The notes under the pieces were generated by a model, which worked only from the letters and a program-made list of their open reading frames with translations, was not told the DNA's origin and searched no databases. The position numbers and the translations under genes are program-made. Positions 17,688-26,057 of a stretch of DNA of 64,000 nucleotides are shown piece after piece. The DNA comes from Winogradskyella marina (GTDB lineage Bacteria; Bacteroidota; Bacteroidia; Flavobacteriales; Flavobacteriaceae): positions 248,001 to 312,000 of the forward strand of contig NZ_JADOET010000002.1 of the NCBI RefSeq assembly GCF_015645385.1, written 5' to 3'. Position 1 is the stretch's first letter, and every line of letters starts with the position of its first letter.

Positions 17688-19811
17688 TTACCAAACGAAG
17701 AAAATTTGCTTTTTTGTTTCACCTTCAGTAGTATATTCTAATAAATATTTCCCAGTAGGTAGTTTTGAATTTTCACTTCGAAAAACATGATCTGATAAGT
17801 CAGAAGGATTTATAGTCTGTTCAAAAACCTGCTCACCTGAAAAATTCAGTAATTTAAGTTGTACAGTTTTACCTTGTTTAAAACCTAAGAAGTACACGTT
17901 AAATTCTCCATTATGCATAGAGTTTGGTGCAATAATAATATTGTTTTTAATAGATTCTATGTTACTAATATTACCTTCATTAAGTTCAGGATATCCAACA
18001 GTAATTTCAAGCGTTGGTTGGTTTTCTTTTTTCTTACCATTGGCACTTACAAAGTTCCATCTATTATAATCTGAAACATCTTTAGAGTTTGGGTTCATTC
18101 TTAAAAAGATATAATTCGCAGAGTTTGTTTCTGTTTCAAAAATGGTGTTCAAGTAATCTTTGAGTCCTTTTTGTCCAATGTTATTTGTTTTAATGTCTCC
18201 GGAATACATATTAGGGTCTACAAAATTATTCTGAATGGGTCTTGCCGAAACATCTTGTCCAAAAGTTCCTTGATAATAAAGGTCTTCAGTGACCCAAAAG
18301 TTCGATTTTGGAGGCAACGCATATAAATCAATGCCTCCTTCGGGTTGATTATCTACTTTAGATAAATACACTTTAAAATTAGCAGATAGAATTTTTTTGC
18401 CTCCAGGGATTTCTGGAAGCTTAAATGGAAAGACTCCAGCACCGTCAATATTTTCGCCAACACCTCCAATACGAATTTGTGGTTGACCATCCCAGTCTCC
18501 TTTACCTTTGGAGTGAATCTGTCTATCTGAAGCTTCCGAAGGTATTTCAAAAACCTGATTAGCCTCGTCAATTTTAGTATATTCAAAGGCTCCAATATTA
18601 ACAAAGTTACCTAAGGACCGTTTGTTTTGACTTGCGTCTAAATTTGGTGCCATATCCGATGTTCCACTGTTCAGAGCTTTTGAGTTAGGGCCTAAAGAGA
18701 AATCAAACAGAGCCCAATTATTAAAGCATTTGTCATAATCATGTACGGAGACAGGAAGCGTTAGATTATAATCTGCAATCCCTTTTATGTTCTTAAATAG
18801 GACATCATTAGACAGGTTATTTCTTATAAACAGATTTGAAGAATCATTTTCGCCAATGATCTGTATGGCAAGTGGTGCATTTGTTTCGCTTTTATCGGTG
18901 AAATTTAAACCAAAATAGGGATTTACAACTGTATTATTAACAATTTTTAGATTGTTCAATTGACCAGTAAGAGATATCCCTTTTTTACCATTTGTAATAA
19001 CAATATTGTTTTCAAAAATACTCTCAGAAATAATGGTTTTCAACCCGTAAATACCATTTAATACTCCTATTTGCGCTCTATTTGATTTGGTGAAATTGAT
19101 AATTGTATTACCTCTAAAAATGTTACCTTTTGTTTCTTTCTCGGTAAAATATATACCAGAATTTACTTCAGCATCTGTGGCTATACTTTCTTTAATTAAG
19201 TTGTATTCTAATAAATTAGAATCTGCTAAAATAGTAATGGCATTATGGCTAAAAAAATTGATACGATTATTCCTGATTTGAGTTTTTTCACCAGAAACTA
19301 TAATACCGTTTTTGTAATGAGAAATGACATTACTTTCTATTTTACATTGCGTTCCTTTGACATCGATTGCAGTATCATCCTTAGTATTTGAAATAAAATT
19401 ATTTTCCGTTAATCTGATTTTAGAACTATTTTGATGTATAAAAACAGTATTTGAATTGAAGGCTCCATTAAAAGTAATATTACTGAATATCCACTTGGAT
19501 GCAGGCGATTCTTCAGTTCCAAATATTATAGAGTTTATCGTAGGATTTTGGTCTGTAAGTCCAGAAATAGTAATGTATTTTTCGTTTTGGCCTATAACTT
19601 TGACGTTTCCATGATTTCCGGAAAGTAAGAATATCACATCACCTGCTTTAAATTCTATTCCTTTTTCAAAAACACTTTCTAAGCTTCCCCATGGATTAGC
19701 TTTACTTCCGTCGTTATTTGTATTCCCGTTTATTGGGTCACAATAGAAATCAGTTGCGTAGATCGCTTGTGCGAATAAGAAAAAGAGAAAGAAGTAGCCG
19801 TAAGTTTTCAT
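17688..19811 (-). CDS. Secreted beta-helix protein with CBM96-like module and divergent T9SS tail
   Basis: 707 residues: a signal peptide (1-19), a right-handed beta-helix starting FYCDPINGNTNNDGSKANPW (about 22-410), a CBM96-like module (about 420-620, GAGVFPFKLPEIPGGKKI and later NYIFLRMNPN) and a C-terminal domain resembling a T9SS tail (about 630-707), with APNSMHNGEFNV replacing the usual YPNP start. It is a paralogue of the helix domains of the 2058-residue protein, but the HDDG(F/I)Q motif is absent; the matching place reads EVNSGIYF. It may therefore bind without cutting, or use another active site. It is the last gene of the rhamnose operon, 12 bases after lldD, which ties surface attack to sugar catabolism. 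Confidence 0.78.
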   Translation of the reverse strand: MKTYGYFFLFFLFAQAIYATDFYCDPINGNTNNDGSKANPWGSLESVFEKGIEFKAGDVIFLLSGNHGNVKVIGQNEKYITISGLTDQNPTINSIIFGTEESPASKWIFSNITFNGAFNSNTVFIHQNSSKIRLTENNFISNTKDDTAIDVKGTQCKIESNVISHYKNGIIVSGEKTQIRNNRINFFSHNAITILADSNLLEYNLIKESIATDAEVNSGIYFTEKETKGNIFRGNTIINFTKSNRAQIGVLNGIYGLKTIISESIFENNIVITNGKKGISLTGQLNNLKIVNNTVVNPYFGLNFTDKSETNAPLAIQIIGENDSSNLFIRNNLSNDVLFKNIKGIADYNLTLPVSVHDYDKCFNNWALFDFSLGPNSKALNSGTSDMAPNLDASQNKRSLGNFVNIGAFEYTKIDEANQVFEIPSEASDRQIHSKGKGDWDGQPQIRIGGVGENIDGAGVFPFKLPEIPGGKKILSANFKVYLSKVDNQPEGGIDLYALPPKSNFWVTEDLYYQGTFGQDVSARPIQNNFVDPNMYSGDIKTNNIGQKGLKDYLNTIFETETNSANYIFLRMNPNSKDVSDYNRWNFVSANGKKKENQPTLEITVGYPELNEGNISNIESIKNNIIIAPNSMHNGEFNVYFLGFKQGKTVQLKLLNFSGEQVFEQTINPSDLSDHVFRSENSKLPTGKYLLEYTTEGETKKQIFFVW

Positions 19812-19823
19812 AGTAATTAAACG

Positions 19824-20975
19824 TTATTGGTTGATTAAAAAATTCGGAAAATCTTCTGTTTTTTCACAGTTCAATTGTTCCATGACTTGTTGTAATTCCG
19901 TTTTTAATAAAGATATAGTATGGTCTCCTCCCTTTTTTCCTAATGCCGAAACACCATACATAAATGAACGTCCTAAAAACGTAAATTTGGCTCCCGATGC
20001 TAAAGACCTAGCCACATCTGGACCAGAACGAAGTCCACTGTCCATCATAACCTCAATCTTATCTCCATATTTTTGAGCAATGGTTTTTAGCGGTTTTATA
20101 GTGGATTGTCCTGCGTCTAATTGGCGTCCACCATGATTGGAGACTATAATGCCATCTAAGCCTAAGCGTATGGCCTCTTCAGTGTCATGCTCAGAGGCGA
20201 CACCTTTTAAAACGAGTTTTCCTTTCCACATATCTCTAATAGGCTTGATTTTTTCTTCATTTAATCGTCCACTAAAGGTTTGATCCATAAACTTGCCAAG
20301 TTGCCTTAAATCTAAGCCTTTTGGCATGTAAGGTTTTAACGTTTCAAAATTGGGTTGTCCATATTTTAAAGTTTCTAATGCCCAATGCGGTTTACCTAAA
20401 ATTTGCAAAATATTTTTAACAGACATTTTCGGTGGCATAGCTAAGCCATTTCTGATATCACGAGGTCTAAAACCAAAGGTTGGAACATCACATAAAATAA
20501 CAAGCACTGGGCAATGTGCAGCTTCCGCGCGTTTAATAATATCATCTCGCAATCGATCTTCTGTTGGGTGATACAATTGAAACCATGCTTTGCCTTCCGT
20601 AAGTTCACTTGCACGCTCAATACTTGTTGTGGTAACTGTACTGAGAATAAACGGGATGTTGTGGTTAAATGCCGCTTTTGCTAATATTTCAGGGGAATTT
20701 GGCCACATTAAGCCTTGAAGGCCAACAGGTGCAATGCCGAAAGGAGCGCTATATTCTATTCCAAAGAGATTTGTTTTTAAAGACGCGCCAGAATGATTTT
20801 TTAAATAATTAGGTTTTAATTGTACGTCTCTAAGCTCAGCGGTATTCCGATGTAAGTTAACATCTTCATTGCAGCCACCATCTAAATACTCAAAAGCAAA
20901 TTTTGGTATTTTTTTTTGCGCCCTTGATCTTAAATCAGTAACCGACGGATATTTTGTGTTTATCTTCAAAGTCAT
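19824..20975 (-). CDS. lldD: FMN-dependent alpha-hydroxy-acid dehydrogenase (L-lactate dehydrogenase type)
   Basis: 383 residues, the usual length of the family. It begins with a YPSVTDLRSRAQKKIPKFAFEYL-type N-terminus (first 20 residues of the domain near 9-30) and has the TIM-barrel signature SNHGGRQLDAG (near 280-290) with the catalytic His and Arg, followed by MDSGLRSGPDVARSLASGA. These enzymes oxidise L-2-hydroxy acids such as L-lactate to the keto acid with FMN. The aldolase/dehydrogenase encoded three genes upstream is expected to yield L-lactate, so this enzyme would deliver pyruvate to central metabolism. It follows the kinase by 6 bases. Glycolate or another hydroxy acid is possible but the context favours L-lactate. 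Confidence 0.85.
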   Translation of the reverse strand: MTLKINTKYPSVTDLRSRAQKKIPKFAFEYLDGGCNEDVNLHRNTAELRDVQLKPNYLKNHSGASLKTNLFGIEYSAPFGIAPVGLQGLMWPNSPEILAKAAFNHNIPFILSTVTTTSIERASELTEGKAWFQLYHPTEDRLRDDIIKRAEAAHCPVLVILCDVPTFGFRPRDIRNGLAMPPKMSVKNILQILGKPHWALETLKYGQPNFETLKPYMPKGLDLRQLGKFMDQTFSGRLNEEKIKPIRDMWKGKLVLKGVASEHDTEEAIRLGLDGIIVSNHGGRQLDAGQSTIKPLKTIAQKYGDKIEVMMDSGLRSGPDVARSLASGAKFTFLGRSFMYGVSALGKKGGDHTISLLKTELQQVMEQLNCEKTEDFPNFLINQ

Positions 20976-20981
20976 TAGGTT

Positions 20982-22361
20982 TTACTTTAGAATAAAGGGT
21001 ATATGTTTTTTCAAGCCATAATTCTTTTTTAAAAAATTAGAAGCCAATTTTCCATCCATAATTACTATAGCAGCTCCTAACGCCGAACCTAATGAAGAAC
21101 TGGTCGACCTCACTTTCAGGTTACGTAAACGATGAGTCAATAATTTTATAAAGACGTCATTATCGCTAAACCCTCCATCAATATACAATCGTTTTATTGA
21201 ACTGTTAGTGCCTAATGTGGTTTTTATACTTTGTAGTTGTACATCAATAAGCTCTATCATTAATTGATGATAAGCGTCTTGATAATTGTTAAGTTTGAGG
21301 TTCGTTTTCTCTGGTGTTTCTGTGTTGGCCAAATATTTCCACCTAAAACATGGACTGAAATTGTATGATAATCTGTTGAAAATTTGACTATTAAATGTTA
21401 CTGATTTGTGTCGGTCTAATGGCACGTCAAAATATTGACTTAATTGTGTAATTTGATGTATGTATTCTTTTCCTAGTAATAATTTTGCCGATTTCACAGG
21501 CTTGCCATTAACTTTCATGTAATTAATGGTGTCATTTTGAAGATCTTCGTTAGTTAAGGATACGTCGGAATACGGATTTAGTGACACACTCCAAGTGCCT
21601 GTTGAAACCAACACAAAAGGTTTTTTAGAACCCTTTAAATAGGGTATGAGTGCTGAAGAACTATCATGAATACCTACTCCAATTTTTATGCGTTTTCCAT
21701 TATAATATTTAGAAATACATGTTTCTGTTGAAACAATCGGAGGAAGTATTTGGTCAATGTCTTCGTTATAAACCCAACTGTGATAATCTTTTTTACCATA
21801 ATCCCAAAGTGATGTGTGGCAACCTATACTGGTAAATTCACTAAGCGGAACACCTGTAAACATATAACTAAGATATTGTGGCAGGTGCAAGGAATACGAA
21901 ATGTTTTTGAATACGTCTGGTTGCTTATATTTTAACCAATATAACTGCATTCCAGAATTTAGCATACCAGATTGCGGTGATCCCGTTTCAGTAGAAATAT
22001 CTCCATGCGTGTTATTAAACTGTTCTAAAATATCTGATGGAATAGGCTTTAAATAATTATAAAGCGGTGTTAGTAGATCTCCGTTTTTATCTAAATGAAC
22101 AAGACTTGCTCCATATGTAGAAAAATTAACAGCTGTAATAGTGTAGGTGTTGGAATCTAAAATATTTTTAAATACTAATTGTATCCATTTTTGAAGCGCA
22201 TGAATATCTTCCGTTGGAAACCCATCTTCATCAACAATTTCTTCTAAGGTCGTGTACTCTTTATAGACTTCGTTATAGTTAGTATCGAATAGGAAAAACT
22301 TTTTATTAGTCTTTCCTATATCGAATATTGCTATAACCTCTTGTTTTATTGGAGTACTCAT
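20982..22361 (-). CDS. FGGY-family sugar kinase, probable L-rhamnulokinase
   Basis: 459 residues with the N-terminal FGGY motif VIAIFDIGKTNKKFFLF (about 9-25), the ATPase-fold element VGIHDSSSALIPYL, the phosphate-binding stretch VSTGTWS and a C-terminal YIDGGFSDND. These mark the FGGY kinase family. Between the isomerase (7 bases upstream) and lldD, the likely reaction is L-rhamnulose plus ATP to L-rhamnulose 1-phosphate, the step before the aldolase. Sequence alone does not separate rhamnulokinase from L-fuculokinase; the isomerase next door decides for rhamnose. Confidence 0.8.
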   Translation of the reverse strand: MSTPIKQEVIAIFDIGKTNKKFFLFDTNYNEVYKEYTTLEEIVDEDGFPTEDIHALQKWIQLVFKNILDSNTYTITAVNFSTYGASLVHLDKNGDLLTPLYNYLKPIPSDILEQFNNTHGDISTETGSPQSGMLNSGMQLYWLKYKQPDVFKNISYSLHLPQYLSYMFTGVPLSEFTSIGCHTSLWDYGKKDYHSWVYNEDIDQILPPIVSTETCISKYYNGKRIKIGVGIHDSSSALIPYLKGSKKPFVLVSTGTWSVSLNPYSDVSLTNEDLQNDTINYMKVNGKPVKSAKLLLGKEYIHQITQLSQYFDVPLDRHKSVTFNSQIFNRLSYNFSPCFRWKYLANTETPEKTNLKLNNYQDAYHQLMIELIDVQLQSIKTTLGTNSSIKRLYIDGGFSDNDVFIKLLTHRLRNLKVRSTSSSLGSALGAAIVIMDGKLASNFLKKNYGLKKHIPFILK

Positions 22362-22368
22362 AGTGTTT

Positions 22369-23640
22369 TTACAAACCTGTTGCTTTAGAATTCATTCCCC
22401 TTTCTTTAATCAATACATTTCTAACATCAAGCGACCTATATGCTGAAATAGGATCGATGGCTCCGTCATTTCTTAATCGGGCTTCGGCTAAAATTGTTTT
22501 TACATCCGTGTTAAAAGCGTCTTGTAAAATGCGTTGTGCCGTTACTACATCATTTTTCAATTGTGCTTCTTCAAGTGCTTTTTGGTCAATTAATAAAGCT
22601 TTTGCATAAGCTGTTTCAATGGCTTCAATAGACTGAATTAAATCCTCTAAAGGATCTTTTAAATTATGACTTGCATCAATCATCCACGCAGGAATTGGGT
22701 TATTTGCAGGATTGTTTTCCATTCCAAAAACCAATTCATTGAATATTAGAAATAATTGATAGGGTTTCATGACGCCAACACTTAAATCATCATCGCCATA
22801 TTTACTATCATTAAAATGAAAACCACCTAACATGCCTCTTGTCATTAATGTGGCAACAATATGCTCAATATTTGTGTTTGGTAAATGATGTCCTAAGTCC
22901 ACTAAAGTATAGGCTTGTTCACCTAAATCTTTAGCCAACATATGAGACGTTCCCCAGTCTTGAATCACCATAGAATAGAAATTTGGCTCGTAAGGCTTGT
23001 ATTCTATAAACAGTTTCCAATCTGCTGGTAAATGGGCATAAATTTCTTTTAAACTTGCTAAGGTATTTTCAAAAGCACGTCTAAAATTGAGCTGACCAGG
23101 AAAATTAGATCCATCTGCCAACCATACCGTCAAAGATTTTGACCCTAAGGCAATTCCATAATCTATAACGGCTTTATTGTGTGCCACAGCTTGATCTCTC
23201 ACGTTTTTGTCTGTATGACATAAAGATCCAAACTTATAACTATATTCTTGGTTGTCTTGATCTTGAAACGTGTTGGAATTCATGGCGTCAAAATGAAGCC
23301 CTAAATGTGTTGCTTTTTCTTTAATGGCATTAGTATTTTTAGGAATATCCCAAGGAATATGTAAAGACACTGCATTTGCAGATTTGGTTAAAGCATTAAT
23401 AACACTAATGTCTTCAAGTTTTTGTTCTAAAGTACTGGGTTCTCCGCCAAATCCGAATTTTCCAAATCGTGTGCCTCCAGCTCCTAATGCCCAACTTGGT
23501 ATGGCAATATTATAGTTTGAAATGGTATCTATAATATCTTCTAAGTTGCTATGTTTTCTAGATAATTGGGTTAGCTTTTCCTTATGTTCAACTAATAAAT
23601 CTTTATTTAAGGCTACTATTTCTTCTTGATGTATTTGCAT
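22369..23640 (-). CDS. rhaI: L-rhamnose isomerase, RhaI type
   Basis: 423 residues. The stretch IAIPSWALGAGGTRFGKF (about 46-63) and the metal-site region LVDLGHHLPNTNIEHIVA with GGFHFNDSKYGDDDLSVG fit the RhaI (Pseudomonas stutzeri type) TIM-barrel rhamnose isomerases rather than the E. coli RhaA type. The enzyme converts L-rhamnose to L-rhamnulose and needs divalent metal. It sits between rhaEW (21 bases upstream) and the kinase, as expected for a pathway operon. No L-rhamnose mutarotase gene is seen nearby. Confidence 0.88.
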   Translation of the reverse strand: MQIHQEEIVALNKDLLVEHKEKLTQLSRKHSNLEDIIDTISNYNIAIPSWALGAGGTRFGKFGFGGEPSTLEQKLEDISVINALTKSANAVSLHIPWDIPKNTNAIKEKATHLGLHFDAMNSNTFQDQDNQEYSYKFGSLCHTDKNVRDQAVAHNKAVIDYGIALGSKSLTVWLADGSNFPGQLNFRRAFENTLASLKEIYAHLPADWKLFIEYKPYEPNFYSMVIQDWGTSHMLAKDLGEQAYTLVDLGHHLPNTNIEHIVATLMTRGMLGGFHFNDSKYGDDDLSVGVMKPYQLFLIFNELVFGMENNPANNPIPAWMIDASHNLKDPLEDLIQSIEAIETAYAKALLIDQKALEEAQLKNDVVTAQRILQDAFNTDVKTILAEARLRNDGAIDPISAYRSLDVRNVLIKERGMNSKATGL

Positions 23641-23661
23641 AGTTATAGTTTCAAAGATTGA

Positions 23662-25761
23662 TTATCGTACAAAGGCATTTGCCATGCCTCCGTCAACATT
23701 AATAATGTTTCCTGTGCTTTTATCTAAAATAGCAACTAAAGAAAATACGCCATTTGCAATATCAGCAGGATAAATTATTTCGTTTAACAAATTTCTTTTG
23801 GCATAATGTGCAGGCAATTCTTCAACTGTAATGCCATAGGCTTCAGCGCGTCCTTTTGCCCATTCGCCTTCCCATATTTTACTACCCACAATAACACCAT
23901 CTGGGTTCACAACATTCACCCTTATTTTATCGGTTCCTAATTCAGCAGCTAATAATCTAGACATGTGTTGTTGTGCCGCTTTTGCTGTACCATAACCTAC
24001 ATTGTTAGGCCCTGAAACGAGACCGTTTTTGCTCGCTATATTTACAATATCGCCACCTAATTTTTGTTTTTTGAAAATTGTAACGGCTTGTTTTGCTAAT
24101 TCAAATTGACCTTTAACCAATACATTTTGCAGAATATCCCAATCTTTATCCGTGGTTTCTTCTAATGGTTTTGAAATCGCTAAACCAGCACTGTGCACTA
24201 CGATATCTACACCACCAAAGGCTAAACAAGCCTGCTTATAGGTGTTGGCGATAGATTTGCTGTCTGTGACATCTCCTTGAACATAAATTGCGGTATCGTT
24301 TTTATAGGTTGTGATGGCTTCTTTTAGTCGGTCTTCTGATAAATCTGTAAGTACAACATTGGCACCTTCTGCTGCTAACCTATCGGCAATAGCTTTACCA
24401 ATACCTCCACCAGCACCTGTAATTAAGGCTACTTTTCTAGACAATGATTGCTCTTTTGGCATGCGTTGTAGTTTAGCTTCTTCCAATAACCAATATTCAA
24501 TATCAAAGGCTTCTTGTCTAGGCAATGATGTGTATTCTGAAATGGCTTCAGCACCACGCATTACGTTAATGGCGTTTATATAAAATTCACTTGCGACACG
24601 AGCTGTTTGTTTATTTTTTGCAAAACTGAACATGCCAATGCCTGGATACAAAATAATGACTGGGTTTGCATCTCGTATTGCAGGACTTGTGTCGTTTTTA
24701 CAAGTCTCGTAATAAGCTTCATATTCCTTCCTGTAGTTATCAAATGCCGGCTCTAATTTTTCAAAAATGAGTTCGGTGTTATTTACATCTTCAGAAGGAC
24801 TTAAATTGAGTACTAATGGTTGAATTTTGGTTCTTAAGAAGTGGTCTGGACACGATGTGCCCATTGGAGCCAAACGCTGTAGGTCTTTACTATTTATAAA
24901 ATCTAAAACTTTGTCGTCATCTGTGAAATGGCCAATCATTCTGTTTTCTGAGGCACATAAGCCTCTCAGTATTGGTGCCAATACAGCTGCTTTTTCTAGG
25001 CGTTCTTCTTTGGGAAGACTTTCAACTGTTTGGCCGCCAAAAACCTCTCCATTTTCAGAAATTTTGTTTTCGATATAAGCAGATGCCATCTCTATGACTT
25101 CTAAACTGTTGATATAGCATTCGTATGAGGTATCTCCCCAAGTGAATAAACCATGGGAACCTAAAACAATACCTCGAATGCCTGGGTTGTCTGCTAAACA
25201 TTTTTCGAGCATTAAACCCAATTCAAAACCTGGTTTTTTCCAAGGCACCCAACCCATGGTGTCTCCCCAAATTTCTTTGGTTACTTTTTCACTGTCTTTT
25301 GCAGCAGCTACGGCAATTAAAGCATCAGGATGTAAATGATCAATATGTTTAAAGGGTAACAATCCATGAAGCGGAGTGTCAATTGATGGTGCTTTGCTAT
25401 CCAAATCAAAAATACAGTGATTGAAAAGCGCCACCATTTCGTCTTCATAGGCAACACCTCTGTATACTTTTTTTAAATCTCTTAAGCGATCGGTGTACAA
25501 GCCTGCGATTCCGCTTCTTGTCAGAGTGCCAATATCTCCTCCAGATCCTTTTACCCACATAACTTCAACATCTTTATTTGTTAAAGGGTCTTTCTCAATA
25601 GTTTTGCAGCTTGTATTTCCTCCTCCGTAATTGGTAATTCTTAGATCACGACCTAAGATGTTAGAGCGATATAAGAATAGTGCGACTTCATCATTTTTTA
25701 TCTTTTCTACTTTAGTGTCGTCCCATAGATAATCTACATAACGGTAATTTTTTATTGACAT
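23662..25761 (-). CDS. rhaEW: Bifunctional L-rhamnulose-1-phosphate aldolase / L-lactaldehyde dehydrogenase
   Basis: 699 residues in two parts. Residues 1 to about 400 are a class II aldolase, with RITNYGGGNTS (41-51) and the metal-binding HIDHLHPD (139-146) and GSHGLF (201-206). Residues about 440-699 are a short-chain dehydrogenase with TGAGGGIG (448-455) and YxxxK as YGTAK (590-594). The fused family splits L-rhamnulose 1-phosphate into dihydroxyacetone phosphate and L-lactaldehyde and oxidises the latter to L-lactate. It is the first gene of the operon rhaEW-rhaI-kinase-lldD-beta-helix. A -7 box lies 66 bases upstream. Confidence 0.88.
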   Translation of the reverse strand: MSIKNYRYVDYLWDDTKVEKIKNDEVALFLYRSNILGRDLRITNYGGGNTSCKTIEKDPLTNKDVEVMWVKGSGGDIGTLTRSGIAGLYTDRLRDLKKVYRGVAYEDEMVALFNHCIFDLDSKAPSIDTPLHGLLPFKHIDHLHPDALIAVAAAKDSEKVTKEIWGDTMGWVPWKKPGFELGLMLEKCLADNPGIRGIVLGSHGLFTWGDTSYECYINSLEVIEMASAYIENKISENGEVFGGQTVESLPKEERLEKAAVLAPILRGLCASENRMIGHFTDDDKVLDFINSKDLQRLAPMGTSCPDHFLRTKIQPLVLNLSPSEDVNNTELIFEKLEPAFDNYRKEYEAYYETCKNDTSPAIRDANPVIILYPGIGMFSFAKNKQTARVASEFYINAINVMRGAEAISEYTSLPRQEAFDIEYWLLEEAKLQRMPKEQSLSRKVALITGAGGGIGKAIADRLAAEGANVVLTDLSEDRLKEAITTYKNDTAIYVQGDVTDSKSIANTYKQACLAFGGVDIVVHSAGLAISKPLEETTDKDWDILQNVLVKGQFELAKQAVTIFKKQKLGGDIVNIASKNGLVSGPNNVGYGTAKAAQQHMSRLLAAELGTDKIRVNVVNPDGVIVGSKIWEGEWAKGRAEAYGITVEELPAHYAKRNLLNEIIYPADIANGVFSLVAILDKSTGNIINVDGGMANAFVR

Positions 25762-25826
25762 GTTAGTGGGTTTTATATGTTAAAAAAGTGTCGATTTATA
25801 CGTGTATAATAAACTTCGACTCCTCT

Positions 25827-25921
25827 CAAAAATACATAAATAGCCCACTAAACCTAAGGTAAACAGACGCTGTCATATCATAAAAGACAAATAAAACAAG
25901 TAATTAATCAGATTGTATAAA
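25827..25921 (-). promoter_or_regulatory. Promoter and conserved upstream region of the rhamnose operon
   Basis: On the minus strand TATTTTTG (25827-25834) is a perfect TAnnTTTG -7 box, 66 bases upstream of the rhaEW start. No TTG is found at -33. The segment 25838-25921 matches 17457-17540 without gaps, with CAGATTGTATAAA, AGACAAA, ACTAA and AAATAGC at the same spacing. CAGA-like words recur about 20-25 bases apart in both copies, as expected for binding of an AraC-type or hybrid two-component regulator. The regulator itself is not in the window. The rest of the gap to 26057 holds nothing recognised. Confidence 0.68.
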
Positions 25922-26057
25922 ATTTGATATCTTATAAAAAAGGGTAATGAGGAAGGGCTTATTATTCCTAAGTCAGATTAAATTCTCCTGCACCTTTAAA
26001 AAGTAGATAACCAAAGCTAAGCAATCACAGTTCTAAAACAAGCACACCAAACCAATC

